From assembly GCF_007858365.1 (NCBI RefSeq), contig NZ_VFIO01000007.1, positions 124,001 through 188,000 on the forward strand: DNA of 64,000 nucleotides, written 5' to 3'. This document shows, in pieces, positions 26,554-36,100 of this stretch. Within the stretch, counting starts at the first letter, position 1. The number at the start of each line of letters is the position of its first letter. The translations under genes and the position numbers were made by a program. Source of the DNA: Pseudomonas saxonica (GTDB lineage Bacteria; Pseudomonadota; Gammaproteobacteria; Pseudomonadales; Pseudomonadaceae). The notes under the pieces are model-generated. The model did no database searches. It had not been told where the DNA came from and was given only the letters and a program-made list of their open reading frames with translations.

Positions 26554-26885
26554 GAGCCCTCGATATCGGCTTGGTCGATTTCAACGATATGGCCGGGGCC
26601 CGCATCGAACAGCACATAAAACTCGGCATCCGGGCGCTTGAAGGTCAGGCTGGAATCTGTGCCCAACTTGCCCGCCACCAGAATGGTTTCGTCGTAGCCG
26701 ATCACATCCAGCGTCACCCCCGGCGCGCCGCTGCCATCTGAAAAGCCGCCGGAGCAACGGATCAAACCGCCGCCGATGTCCTTGCACTCACACATGGGGT
26801 TATGGGCCAGTGCGCCGGCGCTGAAACCGATCAATGCAATCATCCCGGCCGCTATGACAGGGGTTTTAAACAGGTGTGAACGCAT
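26550..26885 (-). CDS. fpvJ: FpvJ, small exported protein
   Basis: 111 aa from the ATG at 26885 (MRSHLFKTPVIAAGMIALIGFSAGALA signal); the ATG overlaps the fpvH stop as TAATG and is preceded by GGAGG, so longer upstream starts are rejected. The mature part has cysteines in NPMCECKDIGGGLIRCSGGF, possibly a disulfide or metal site, and a small beta-rich domain. Synteny equals PA2405 (fpvJ), part of the periplasmic ferripyoverdine reduction machinery. Confidence 0.82.
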   Translation of the reverse strand: MRSHLFKTPVIAAGMIALIGFSAGALAHNPMCECKDIGGGLIRCSGGFSDGSGAPGVTLDVIGYDETILVAGKLGTDSSLTFKRPDAEFYVLFDAGPGHIVEIDQADIEGS

Positions 26886-27424
26886 TACTTGCCTCCTCGT
26901 TGAGCCAGCCAGGCGACCGTGGCCGGTGACGCCTGACTCAGGGGAATGGATGCCTGGTGCATGGAGCCGTCCCACCCTTCAAGGGTGATCCACAGTTCGG
27001 CGTCAGCCTGGGTGCGCTCCGGGATCGGCAAGGTGGCGCCAAGGCGATAGGGCGTGCCGAAGAAAATCACCCCGGCGGCTCGTAAACTGCGCGGCTTGCC
27101 GATGCGCAGATACGCGGCCTTGACCTGTTCGATACAGGTCTCACAGAGCGCGGCGTTAAAGCTTTTCATATAGCCGGCCGGGCCATCGGGGGTGGGCGCT
27201 TCGTTGCGCATTTCGGCCAGTTGCAGGCTCCAGGGGCCGACCTGCACGGTGCCGATGTCGCGCTCGCCCAGGCCGCTGTCGCCCCGAAATAACGAGGCAT
27301 CGGCAAAGTACTTGGGCATAAAACCCAGCGGCACCAGCAGCAGCAGGATGTTGATGTGAAAGCGCCATTTGTGCCACAGCCGGCCCAGTCGGGAAGCGGG
27401 AGCTGCCGTCACTGCCTTGCTCAT
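26885..27424 (-). CDS. fpvH: FpvH, membrane-anchored accessory protein
   Basis: 179 aa; one membrane helix (FHINILLLLVPLGFMPKYF, about 22-40) followed by a periplasmic domain with a CETC pair (about residue 93) that could be redox-active or bind metal. Synteny equals PA2404 (fpvH). Overlaps fpvG by ATGA and fpvJ by one base, so stoichiometric production of G, H, J and K is likely. Confidence 0.82.
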   Translation of the reverse strand: MSKAVTAAPASRLGRLWHKWRFHINILLLLVPLGFMPKYFADASLFRGDSGLGERDIGTVQVGPWSLQLAEMRNEAPTPDGPAGYMKSFNAALCETCIEQVKAAYLRIGKPRSLRAAGVIFFGTPYRLGATLPIPERTQADAELWITLEGWDGSMHQASIPLSQASPATVAWLAQRGGK

Positions 27425-28626
27425 ACATTGGCCTCTTCGGTGTGTTCGTGTCGGGCGGTGACCGTTTGTTTATGGACGAGCGGCTGTTTGTGGCTGCGCT
27501 TAAGCGCGTGAGCGGTGGCCAACGCCGTACGTTTGGTCCAGATCAGCAGGCCGCTGAGCACCATCATGCTCAGGATCAGGCCGAAGAAGAACCAGATCAG
27601 CTTGACCCACAACCCGCCAAAATCGCCGGTGTGCAGCGGCCGCATCGATTCGGTTACCAGCTCCAGCCCGGAGCGGTCGGCGATCATCCGCGAACCTTCA
27701 ATGGCGCCGTTGTACGGGTTGATATCGGCAGTTTGGTACAGCAGCGGATACCAGCCGGGGCCGCCGATTTCGATATGGCCGTAGGCATTGCTCGGCAGGC
27801 TGACAAAACTGGCCTCAAGGCCGGGGATGTTCTGAGCCGCGATGTTCACGGCTTGATCGAGGCTGATCTGCGGTGCGGGTTTGCCGTCCGGCATGATCGG
27901 TACATCCTGACGGGCCACCACCGGCGGATTGCCTGCTGTGGAGATTGAAATCTGGTTGTCGAACAGGATGGCCTGAATCAAAAACCACAGGCCGGTGATG
28001 GAAATGACGGCGATGAACCAGATCGACCAGATACCGCACAGGCGGTGAAAGTCGCCCCAAAAAATCCGCGCGCCGTGTTTAAAGCGCAAGTTGGGTTTAA
28101 AAAAGCCTTTCCAGAATTTTTTGTAGACCACCAGCCCGGTAATCAGCGAGCCGAGTAAAGGCAGGCCCAGGAATGACACCAGGTACCAGCCCCAGCTATA
28201 GCCATTGGTAAACGGCACCAGCCACCAGCCGTGCAGGGCGCGGGTAAAAGCCTTGAAATCAAAGCTGGGGCTTTCGCCCTGAATCGCCCCGGTGTACGGG
28301 TTGATATACAGCGACGGCGAGCGGCCGTCCGGGTACACCACGTCGGCCACCAGCGCAAAATGCGATTCGTCGGGGCGGCTGATCGACTGCACCGCAAGCT
28401 TGGGCTCGGCCGCGTGAATCGCGCTGAGCACCTGATCATAGGTCAGCAAGGGGGCATCATCAGAGGGCTGCGTGGCACGGGCTTGCGGGGTGGCCAGCCA
28501 GACGATTTCCTGACTGACCACCGCCAGTGTGCCGGTCACACAGACAATCAAGACAAAGAACCAGATGGGCAGTGTCAGCCAGCTGTGCACCAGAAACCAA
28601 AGCTTTGAACGGGACTTTTTGGACAT
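27421..28626 (-). CDS. fpvG: Inner-membrane ferripyoverdine reductase FpvG (PepSY)
   Basis: 401 aa from the ATG at 28626 (MSKKSRSKLWFLVHSWLTLP); a GTG six codons upstream is possible. PepSY-associated membrane family with four main helices (about 12-40, 145-168, 195-222, 345-370). Conserved histidines near the helices (VHSW, LHGWW, DFHRLCG) suggest haem or electron-transfer ligands. FpvG is the inner-membrane reductase that reduces Fe(III) in pyoverdine so iron is released and the siderophore recycled. First gene of the eight-gene run. No PvdS box was found between it and the SIP gene, so it may be read through from the SIP promoter 129 nt upstream. Confidence 0.88.
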   Translation of the reverse strand: MSKKSRSKLWFLVHSWLTLPIWFFVLIVCVTGTLAVVSQEIVWLATPQARATQPSDDAPLLTYDQVLSAIHAAEPKLAVQSISRPDESHFALVADVVYPDGRSPSLYINPYTGAIQGESPSFDFKAFTRALHGWWLVPFTNGYSWGWYLVSFLGLPLLGSLITGLVVYKKFWKGFFKPNLRFKHGARIFWGDFHRLCGIWSIWFIAVISITGLWFLIQAILFDNQISISTAGNPPVVARQDVPIMPDGKPAPQISLDQAVNIAAQNIPGLEASFVSLPSNAYGHIEIGGPGWYPLLYQTADINPYNGAIEGSRMIADRSGLELVTESMRPLHTGDFGGLWVKLIWFFFGLILSMMVLSGLLIWTKRTALATAHALKRSHKQPLVHKQTVTARHEHTEEANV

Positions 28627-28754
28627 GGGGAACGGCAAACTCACGTCTGAGCGGGTGTCTAATCGCCAATGGGAAGCGATTGCTTATCCATGTAGGACGA
28701 ATCAGACAGACAAAACCCGAAGACGGAGTTGTAAAGAAGTGTTTCCAGATACAT

Positions 28755-29705
28755 TCATTCCAGCGAACGGCCCCGTTTCCAGTAGCCCATCAAGGTCAAT
28801 CCTTTGCGGTCCAGCCCGAGATCATTGATAAAAAACGAGCGAATGGCCATGACGGCTGAGGATTCGCCGGCCACCCAGGCATAAAACTCGCTTTGCTTGG
28901 CGCTGGCCAGTTCCCAGGGGCGCTGGGTGTCCAGGTCCAGCACGTCGAGAGCGATGGCGCTGCGAATTTGCTCAGGTGTGGGAGGCAAGCTGGCCAGTTC
29001 GCGCGCGGCCATGATCATGCCCGCGCCGTGTGGCTGACTCAGGCTGGCACGTGGCATCCAGTGCACCTTGGTATTCAGGCCGCAGATCAAGGGCAGGCAG
29101 TCGGACTCTTCAGGCACTTCGATAAAGGCCTGCACCTGAGGCGCATCGGGCTGGCCGGCCAACTGCTGGAGAATTCCGGCGATGGCCGGCAACGCCGTTT
29201 CATCGCCGATCAACAGCACGTTGCGTACGCCCTGTGGGGGCAGCCATTCATAACCGCCTGGATCATCGCGATAAGCCGCGTTGGGCGCGACGATTTGCAG
29301 GCAGTCGCCCGGTGTGGCGTGAACTGCCCAGCGCGAGGCCGGGCCGGTTTCGCCGTGCAGGACAAAGTCGATGTCCAGCTCCCCGGTGTCGGGGCGCAGA
29401 TCGCGAATCGTGTACGTGCGCATCGCCGGTGTCTGCTCGGGGCTCAAGCCACGGCGTGCGGCCTGCCAGTCGCCGTGTTTGGGCAACTGGGGTGGGGCGC
29501 CGCTGGCAGACGGGAAAAACAGCTTCACGCGCTGGTCAGGCGCCAACGTGCGCATGAGCGGCACATCCTTGCCGTTAAACACAAAGCGCGTCAGGGTAGG
29601 GCTCAAGGCAATACGTTGCTTGAGCTGAATGTCGAACAATTGATAACCGGAGGGTTTACTCAGGCGTTTGCGCAGGTGGTTGACCAGCGTGGCGGCGGCA
29701 GACAT
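28755..29705 (-). CDS. Siderophore-interacting FAD-binding protein (SIP)
   Basis: 316 aa from the ATG at 29705 (MSAAATLVNHLRKRL); a TTG two codons earlier is less likely. Siderophore-interacting (ViuB/YqjH) fold: FAD-binding motif PAMRTYTIRDLRPD (about 95-108, RxYT), DFVLHGETGPASRWAV, and nucleotide-side LLIGDETALPAIAGIL. C-terminal WVAGESSAVMAIRSFF. Members use NADPH and FAD in the cytoplasm to reduce iron in ferric siderophores. No SIP is part of the P. aeruginosa fpvG-F cluster as I know it, so its place upstream of fpvG is notable. Divergent from the side-chain NRPS. Confidence 0.87.
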   Translation of the reverse strand: MSAAATLVNHLRKRLSKPSGYQLFDIQLKQRIALSPTLTRFVFNGKDVPLMRTLAPDQRVKLFFPSASGAPPQLPKHGDWQAARRGLSPEQTPAMRTYTIRDLRPDTGELDIDFVLHGETGPASRWAVHATPGDCLQIVAPNAAYRDDPGGYEWLPPQGVRNVLLIGDETALPAIAGILQQLAGQPDAPQVQAFIEVPEESDCLPLICGLNTKVHWMPRASLSQPHGAGMIMAARELASLPPTPEQIRSAIALDVLDLDTQRPWELASAKQSEFYAWVAGESSAVMAIRSFFINDLGLDRKGLTLMGYWKRGRSLE

Positions 29706-29796
29706 AAACAATACCTAAATAGGCAGGATTCACTTGGTATAACGAGAAGCCGAGGGCTGAATTTAAGGCGAACAAGAACACTCACGGGCGATCTCT

Positions 29797-30040
29797 GTAG
29801 CCGCTGCCGAGGCACGAAGGCTGCGATCGGCGATGCAGTCGTCGCAAGCGCTGGACGCTCGATGTATCTGATACACCGGGTCGTGAGGTTGCACTGAATT
29901 TAAGGCGTAGCAGTTGCCGAAGGCGACGTCCGGCGGCGCAGCCGTCGTAAAACCAGAGCGCTCGGTGCGTCAGGTAAACCGCGCACGCAGGTTTTACGAT
30001 CGCTGCGCAATCGAACGTCGCCTTCGGCAACTGCTACGGG
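29797..30040. repeat. REP cluster with a perfect 23-bp inverted repeat
   Basis: This is most of the 424-bp SIP/NRPS intergenic region. A single REP (GTAGCCGCTGCCGAGG) begins at 29797. A pair follows, with arms at 29907-29929 (GTAGCAGTTGCCGAAGG...) and 30015-30037, perfectly complementary over 23 bp around an 85-bp centre. It sits only about 14 bp upstream of the PvdS motif. Confidence 0.88.
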
Positions 30041-30050
30041 GGCATTGCTT

Positions 30051-30074
30051 TAATTTTCCCCCCACCCCATCCGT
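30051..30074 (+). promoter_or_regulatory. PvdS (iron-starvation) promoter of side-chain NRPS genes
   Basis: TAATT (30051-30055), 16 bases, CGT (30072-30074): one mismatch to TAAAT-N16-CGT. The distance to the start codon (56 nt) equals that of the perfect box before pvdH, which supports it. Confidence 0.72.
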
Positions 30075-30075
30075 T

Positions 30076-30119
30076 CCGTAGGGATAGCCGAGCCAAAGCT
30101 CGATAGCCAATACCTACGG
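30076..30119 (+). promoter_or_regulatory. 5'-UTR hairpin overlapping the NRPS Shine-Dalgarno
   Basis: CCGTAGG (30076-30082) pairs with CCTACGG (30113-30119); inside is GAGC-caaa-GCTC (30090-30101), flanked by direct copies of GATAGCC. The ribosome-binding GGAAG (30118-30122, 7 nt before ATG 30130) starts in the 3' arm, so the closed form would hide part of it. Confidence 0.55.
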
Positions 30120-30129
30120 AAGCCCCCAG

Positions 30130-33100
30130 ATGAATGCTGAGAAGTCCCTCAAACTTGCCCGCCGGTTCATCGAGTTGCCGTTGGAAAAACGTCAGTTATT
30201 CCTCGACGGTCTGCGTGCGGAAGGGATCGACTTTTCGCAGTTCCCCATCCCGGCCGATGTGCCACAGGCCGACCGCCATGCCTTGTCCTACGCGCAGCGG
30301 CGCATGTGGTTTTTATGGCAGCTCGACCCACTCAGCGGCGCCTATAACCTGCCGGGTGCGGTACGCCTCAAGGGTGCGCTGAACATTGCCGCGCTGGAGC
30401 AAGCCTTCACCCACGTGGTGCAGCGCCACGAAACCCTGCGCACGGTGTTTCGCCAGAACCCGGATGACAGCCTCGAACAGGCGCCGTTAAGTGCCCCGCT
30501 TGTGGTCGAACAGGTGGATCTGAGCCTGTTGCCCGTGATCGAGCGCGAACAGGCAGTTGCCGCTCAGGCTCAGCAGCAATCGCTGCAACCCTTCGATCTG
30601 GCCAGCGGCCCGTTGCTGCGCATCAAGCTGCTCAAGCTGGACCCGTGCGAGCACGTACTGCTGCTGACCTTGCACCATATCGTCTCGGACGGCTGGTCGA
30701 TGAATGTGCTGATCGACGAGTTCATCCGCAGCTATGACGCTTTTGAGCGCGGGCATACCCCGCAACTGGCTGATTTGCCCATTCAATACAGCGATTACGC
30801 CCTGTGGCAGCGCCGCTGGCTGGAGGCGGGTGAGCAGGCGCGGCAGTTGACGTACTGGCAAGCCCAGTTGGGTGATGAACACCCGGTCATGGCGTTGCCC
30901 GCCGATTACCCGCGCCCCGCGATGCCAAGTTATCAAGGCACCCGTCATGAGTTCGCCGTGGCGCCGGAGTTGGTCGAACAACTGCGAGCACTGGCACAGC
31001 AGCATCAAGTGACCCTGTTCATGCTGCTGCTGGGGGCCTTCAATATTCTGCTGCACCGCTACAGCGGCCAGAGTGATCTGCGTGTCGGGGTGCCGATTGC
31101 CAACCGCAATCGCCGTGAAGTCGAAGGGCTGATCGGGTTTTTCGTCAACACCCAGGTGCTGCGCACCCAACTCACTGCGCAGACCTCAGTGGCCGAGCTG
31201 TTAAGCGCCGTCAAAGAAACCGCACTCGGTGCTCAGGCGCATCAGGAGTTGCCGTTCGAGCAATTGGTCGAAGCCCTCAAGCTTGAACGCAACCTGAGCC
31301 ACAACCCGCTGTTTCAGGTGATGTACAACCACCAGCCAAACGTGGCGGATATAGAAGCGGTGAGCACGGCGTCGGGCCTGGAGCTGGGGCTGATTGAGTG
31401 GCAAGGGCGCACCACGCAGTTCGACCTGAGCCTGGACACCTACGAAAAAGGCGGCCGTCTGCACGCGGCGCTGACCTATGCCAATGATCTGTTCGACGCC
31501 AGCACCATCACCCGCATGGCGCGTCACTGGAGCAACCTGCTGCGCGCACTGGTAGACAACAGCGAGCGCCGTGTCGGCGAATTGCCGATGCTTGATGCCG
31601 GTGAAGTACAGGCTCAGGTGCACGACTGGAACAGCACTCAGGTCGATTACCCGACCCACACCTGCCTGCAACAGCTGATCGAAGCACAGGTCACCCGTAC
31701 GCCTGAGGCAAGCGCTCTGATATTTGGCGCACAGGCCATGACCTACGCCCAGCTCAATGCCCGCGCCAACCAACTGGCGTACGCGTTGCGCGAGCAGGGC
31801 GTTGGCCCGGATGTGCTGGTGGGTGTCGCGGTCGAGCGCTCGCTGGAGATGGTCATTGGCCTGCTGGCCATCCTCAAGGCGGGCGGAGCCTATGTGCCGC
31901 TCGACCCGGATTACCCGCAGGAGCGGCTGGCTTACATGATTGAAGACAGCGGCATTGGCCTGCTGTTAAGCCAGACTGCGCTGCTGACAAAATTGCCGGT
32001 GACCGGGGTCACGGTCATCTGCCTCGATCAGAACACTGAATGGCTCGACGCTTACAGCGACGACAACCTGGTGGTTGCTCAGGATTCGCAGCACCTTGCC
32101 TATGTCATCTACACCTCCGGCTCCACGGGCCGTCCCAAGGGCGCAGGCAACACCCACGCGGCGCTGGTCAACCGCCTGAGCTGGATGCAGCAGGCCTACA
32201 CGCTGACCGCCGAAGACGCGGTGTTGCAAAAGACCCCGTTCAGTTTTGACGTCTCGGTGTGGGAGTTTTTCTGGCCGTTGCTGACCGGCGCACGGCTGGT
32301 GCTGGCGCAACCTGGGGAGCACCGTGAACCGCTGCGCCTGATCGACACCATTCGCGAGCAACGCATCACCACGCTGCACTTTGTACCCTCGATGTTGCAG
32401 GCCTTTATTCACGAGACGGGCGTCGAGCAGTGTCACAGTCTGCGGCGCATCGTGTGCAGCGGTGAAGCGCTGCCGGTGGATGCGCAGCAACAGGTGTTCG
32501 GCAAGTTGCCCAAGGCTGAGCTGTACAACCTGTATGGCCCTACCGAAGCCGCCATCGACGTGACCCATTGGACCTGTGTGGACGAAGGCAGCGCGAGCGT
32601 GCCGATTGGCTTGCCGATCGCCAACCTGCGCACCCTGGTGCTCGACGCCGACCTGTCGCCGGTGGCCGTGGGCGTGGCGGGTGAGTTGTACCTGGGCGGT
32701 GCCGGGCTGGCGCGCAATTACCACCGTCGCGCGGCACTCACTGCCGAGCGCTTTGTGCCATGCCCGTTCAATCCGGGGCAGCGTCTTTACCGCACCGGCG
32801 ACCTCGTGCGCCAGCGGGTCGACGGGGTGATTGAGTATCTGGGCCGTCTCGACCATCAGGTCAAATTGCGCGGTTTGCGCATTGAACTGGGGGAAATTGA
32901 AGCGCGGCTGGTCGAACAGCCGTCCGTGCGCGAGGCCGTGGTGCTGGTACTCGACGGTAAGCAACTGGTGGCCTACGTAGTGCTTGAAGACCCGGCCAGC
33001 GCCGAGGATTGGCAAGCGGCGCTGACCGCTCACCTGCAAGCCGGGCTGCCGGAATACATGGTGCCCAGTCACTGGGTCAGCCTTGAGCGCTTGCCGCTGT

Positions 33101-36100
33101 CACCCAACGGCAAGCTGGAACGCAAAGCATTGCCACGGCCCGACCTGAGTGCGGTGCAGCAAGGCTATGCGGCACCGAACAACACACTGGAACAGTGCCT
33201 GGCCGACATCTGGCAGCACGTGCTGGGCGTGGCGCAGGTCGGCGTTGATGACAACTTCTTCGCCCTGGGGGGCGACTCGATCATTTCCATTCAAGTGGTC
33301 AGCCGTGCGCGTCAGGCCGGTATCGCCTTTAGCCCGCGTGATCTGTTCCAGCACCAGACCATCCGCAGCCTGGCCCGTGTCGCTCAATTGAGCAGCCACA
33401 GTCAGATTGATCAGGGAGTCGCCACCGGTGCTGTGGCATTGGCCCCGGTGCAACAGTGGTTTTTCGACCAGCCGATGCCCGCTCGCCAGCACTGGAACCA
33501 GTCCCTGTTACTGCACCCGCGTCAGCCCATTGAGGCGGCTCAGCTAGAGCAGGCCCTGCACACCCTGTTAAGCCATCACGACGCCTTGCGCCTGCGCTTC
33601 GAGCAGCACGCCGGCCGCTGGCAGCAAGCCTATGCCGAACTGCCGGGCGATACCCTGTTGTGGCATAAACAGGCAGCCTCCAGTGATGAACTGCACAGTC
33701 TGTGCGAGCAAGCCCAGCGCAGCCTCGACCTGCAAAACGGCCCGTTGCTGCGCGCACTGTTGGTCGATCTGCCGGATCACAGTCAGCGTTTGCTGCTGGT
33801 GGTGCATCACCTGGCGGTCGATGGCGTGTCATGGCGCGTGTTGCTTGAAGACCTGCAACAGTTTTACAGCTCACCCGCTCAACCGCCGCAGGCCAAAACC
33901 AGCGCCTATCAAGCCTGGACGGCGCGCCTGTCAGACGCCGCACAGGCCCGTGTGGATGAGCTTGCGCTGTGGCAACAGCAATTGGTCGGTGCCTCCAGCG
34001 CATTGCCCCAAGACCGGGCCGAGGCCGGATTGCACAGCCGTGACGGTCGCACCCTCGAACTCAAGCTCAATCACGAGCTGACCCGCCAACTGCTGCAAGT
34101 GGCCCCGGCGACCTATCGCACCCAGGTCAACGACCTGCTGTTGACCGCATTGGCACGGGTTATCTGCCGCTGGAGCGGGCAGGCCAGCAGCCTGATTCAG
34201 CTGGAAGGGCACGGCCGCGAAGAGCTGTTTGCCGACCTCGACCTGTCACGCACCGTGGGCTGGTTTACCAGTCTGTTCCCGGTGCAACTGACCCCGACCG
34301 CAGACCTTGGTGACTCGCTCAAATCGATCAAGGAACAACTGCGCAGCGTCCCGGAAAAAGGTGTGGGCTATGGCCTGCTGCGTTATCTGGCGGGCGCCGA
34401 AGTGGGTTCGCAACTGGCTGCCTTGGCCACACCGCGCATTACCTTCAACTACCTGGGCCAGTTTGACCGTCAGTTTGACGAGCAGGCGCTGTTCACCCCG
34501 GCCACCGAAAGCGCCGGGCGGGCACAGGATGAACAGGCGCCGCTGGCCAACTGGCTGAGCATCGAAGGGCAGGTGTATGGCGGCGAGTTGAGCCTGCAAT
34601 GGACGTACAGCGAGCAGATGTACGACGCGGCGACTATTCAGGCGCTGGTCGATGACTACCAGCGTGAACTGAGCGCCTTGATCGAACACTGCGTAAACCA
34701 TGAACAGGGCGGCATGACCCCGTCCGACTTCCCGCTGGCGCAACTGACCCAGGCCCAACTGGACATGCTCAAGGTGCCGGCCCGCGACATCGAAGACATC
34801 TACCCGCTGTCGCCGATGCAGCAAGGTCTGCTGGTGCACACCTTGCTGGAACCCGGTTCCGGCATCTACTTCATGCAAGACCGCTACATCATCGACAGTG
34901 AAATCGACCTGCCGCGCTTTACGGCGGCCTGGCACGCCGTGGCCCAGCGGCACGATGCCCTGCGTGCCTCTTTCAGCCTCGACGATGACGGCCGCATGCT
35001 GCAAATCATCCACCGTGACGCCGCCCCCACGGTGCAGGTGCATGACTGGAGCGAACGCCCCGAAGCGGAACACGAGGCCGCGCTGCAAGCCTTGCTGGCG
35101 CAAGACCGGGCGCAGGGTTTTGACCTGCTTGACACGCCGCCTTTCAGCCTGCGTCTGATCCGACGCAGCGCCGGGCATTACTGGTTCATCCTCAGTAATC
35201 ACCACATCCTGATTGATGCCTGGTGCCGCTCGCTGCTGCTGCAAGATTTCTTCGCGTTGTACAGCGGCGAACGCACTCTGGCCCCGGCGGCGCGCTACCG
35301 CGACTTTATCCAGTGGCTGCAAGAGCAAGGCGAGCGTGAGGCGCTGGACGCCTGGGCCATCGAGCTGGCCGGTTTTGAGCAGCCGACGCCGCTGCCGTTT
35401 GACCGTGCACTGCGCCGTCAGGGCGGTTTTTCCGAGATCGGCGATGTGTATGCCGATCTGGAAGTGACGCAAGGCCGAGCCCTGCGTGAACTGGCCCAGC
35501 GTTACCAGTTGACCGTCAACACTCTGACTCAAGCTGCGTGGGCGCTGGTGTTGCAGCGTTACAGCGGTCTGGATGAAGTGCTGTTCGGCGTTACCGTGGC
35601 GGGTCGCCCGATCAATCGCCCGGAAATGCAGGACACCGTGGGGCTGTTTATCAACAGCATCCCGTTGCGGATGCGTTTGCCCCGTGCCGGTCAGAACGTC
35701 AGCGTGCGTGAATGGCTGCAAGGACTGTTCGAGCACAATCTGGCGCTGCGTGAGCACGAGCATTTGCCGTTGCTGAACATTCAGGCGTGCAGCGCGCTGG
35801 AGAAAGGCCAAAACATTTTCGACAGCCTGTTCGTGTATGAAAATGCCCCGGTGGAAAGCGCCGTGGCCAGTGGCGCCGCGCAAATCAACGCCAAGTCAGA
35901 CAGCGCGCGCACCCACACCAACTACCCGATGACCGTGGTGGTGTACCCCGGCGATGCGCTCGGCTTGCACCTGTCGTACGACAAACGCTTCTTCGACGAC
36001 GCCACCGCCGAGCGCTTGCTGGCTGACTTCAAGCGCCTGCTGTTGGCCATTGGTGAACATGCCGAGGGCCAGTTCGCAGACCTGCCGGTAGTTGCCCGTG

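Noticed and set aside
28627..28754. Fur or PvdS site upstream of fpvG
   Set aside because: Only a weak partial Fur-like match (GATAAGCAATCGCTT, minus strand) and no TAAAT-N16-CGT; too poor to list.
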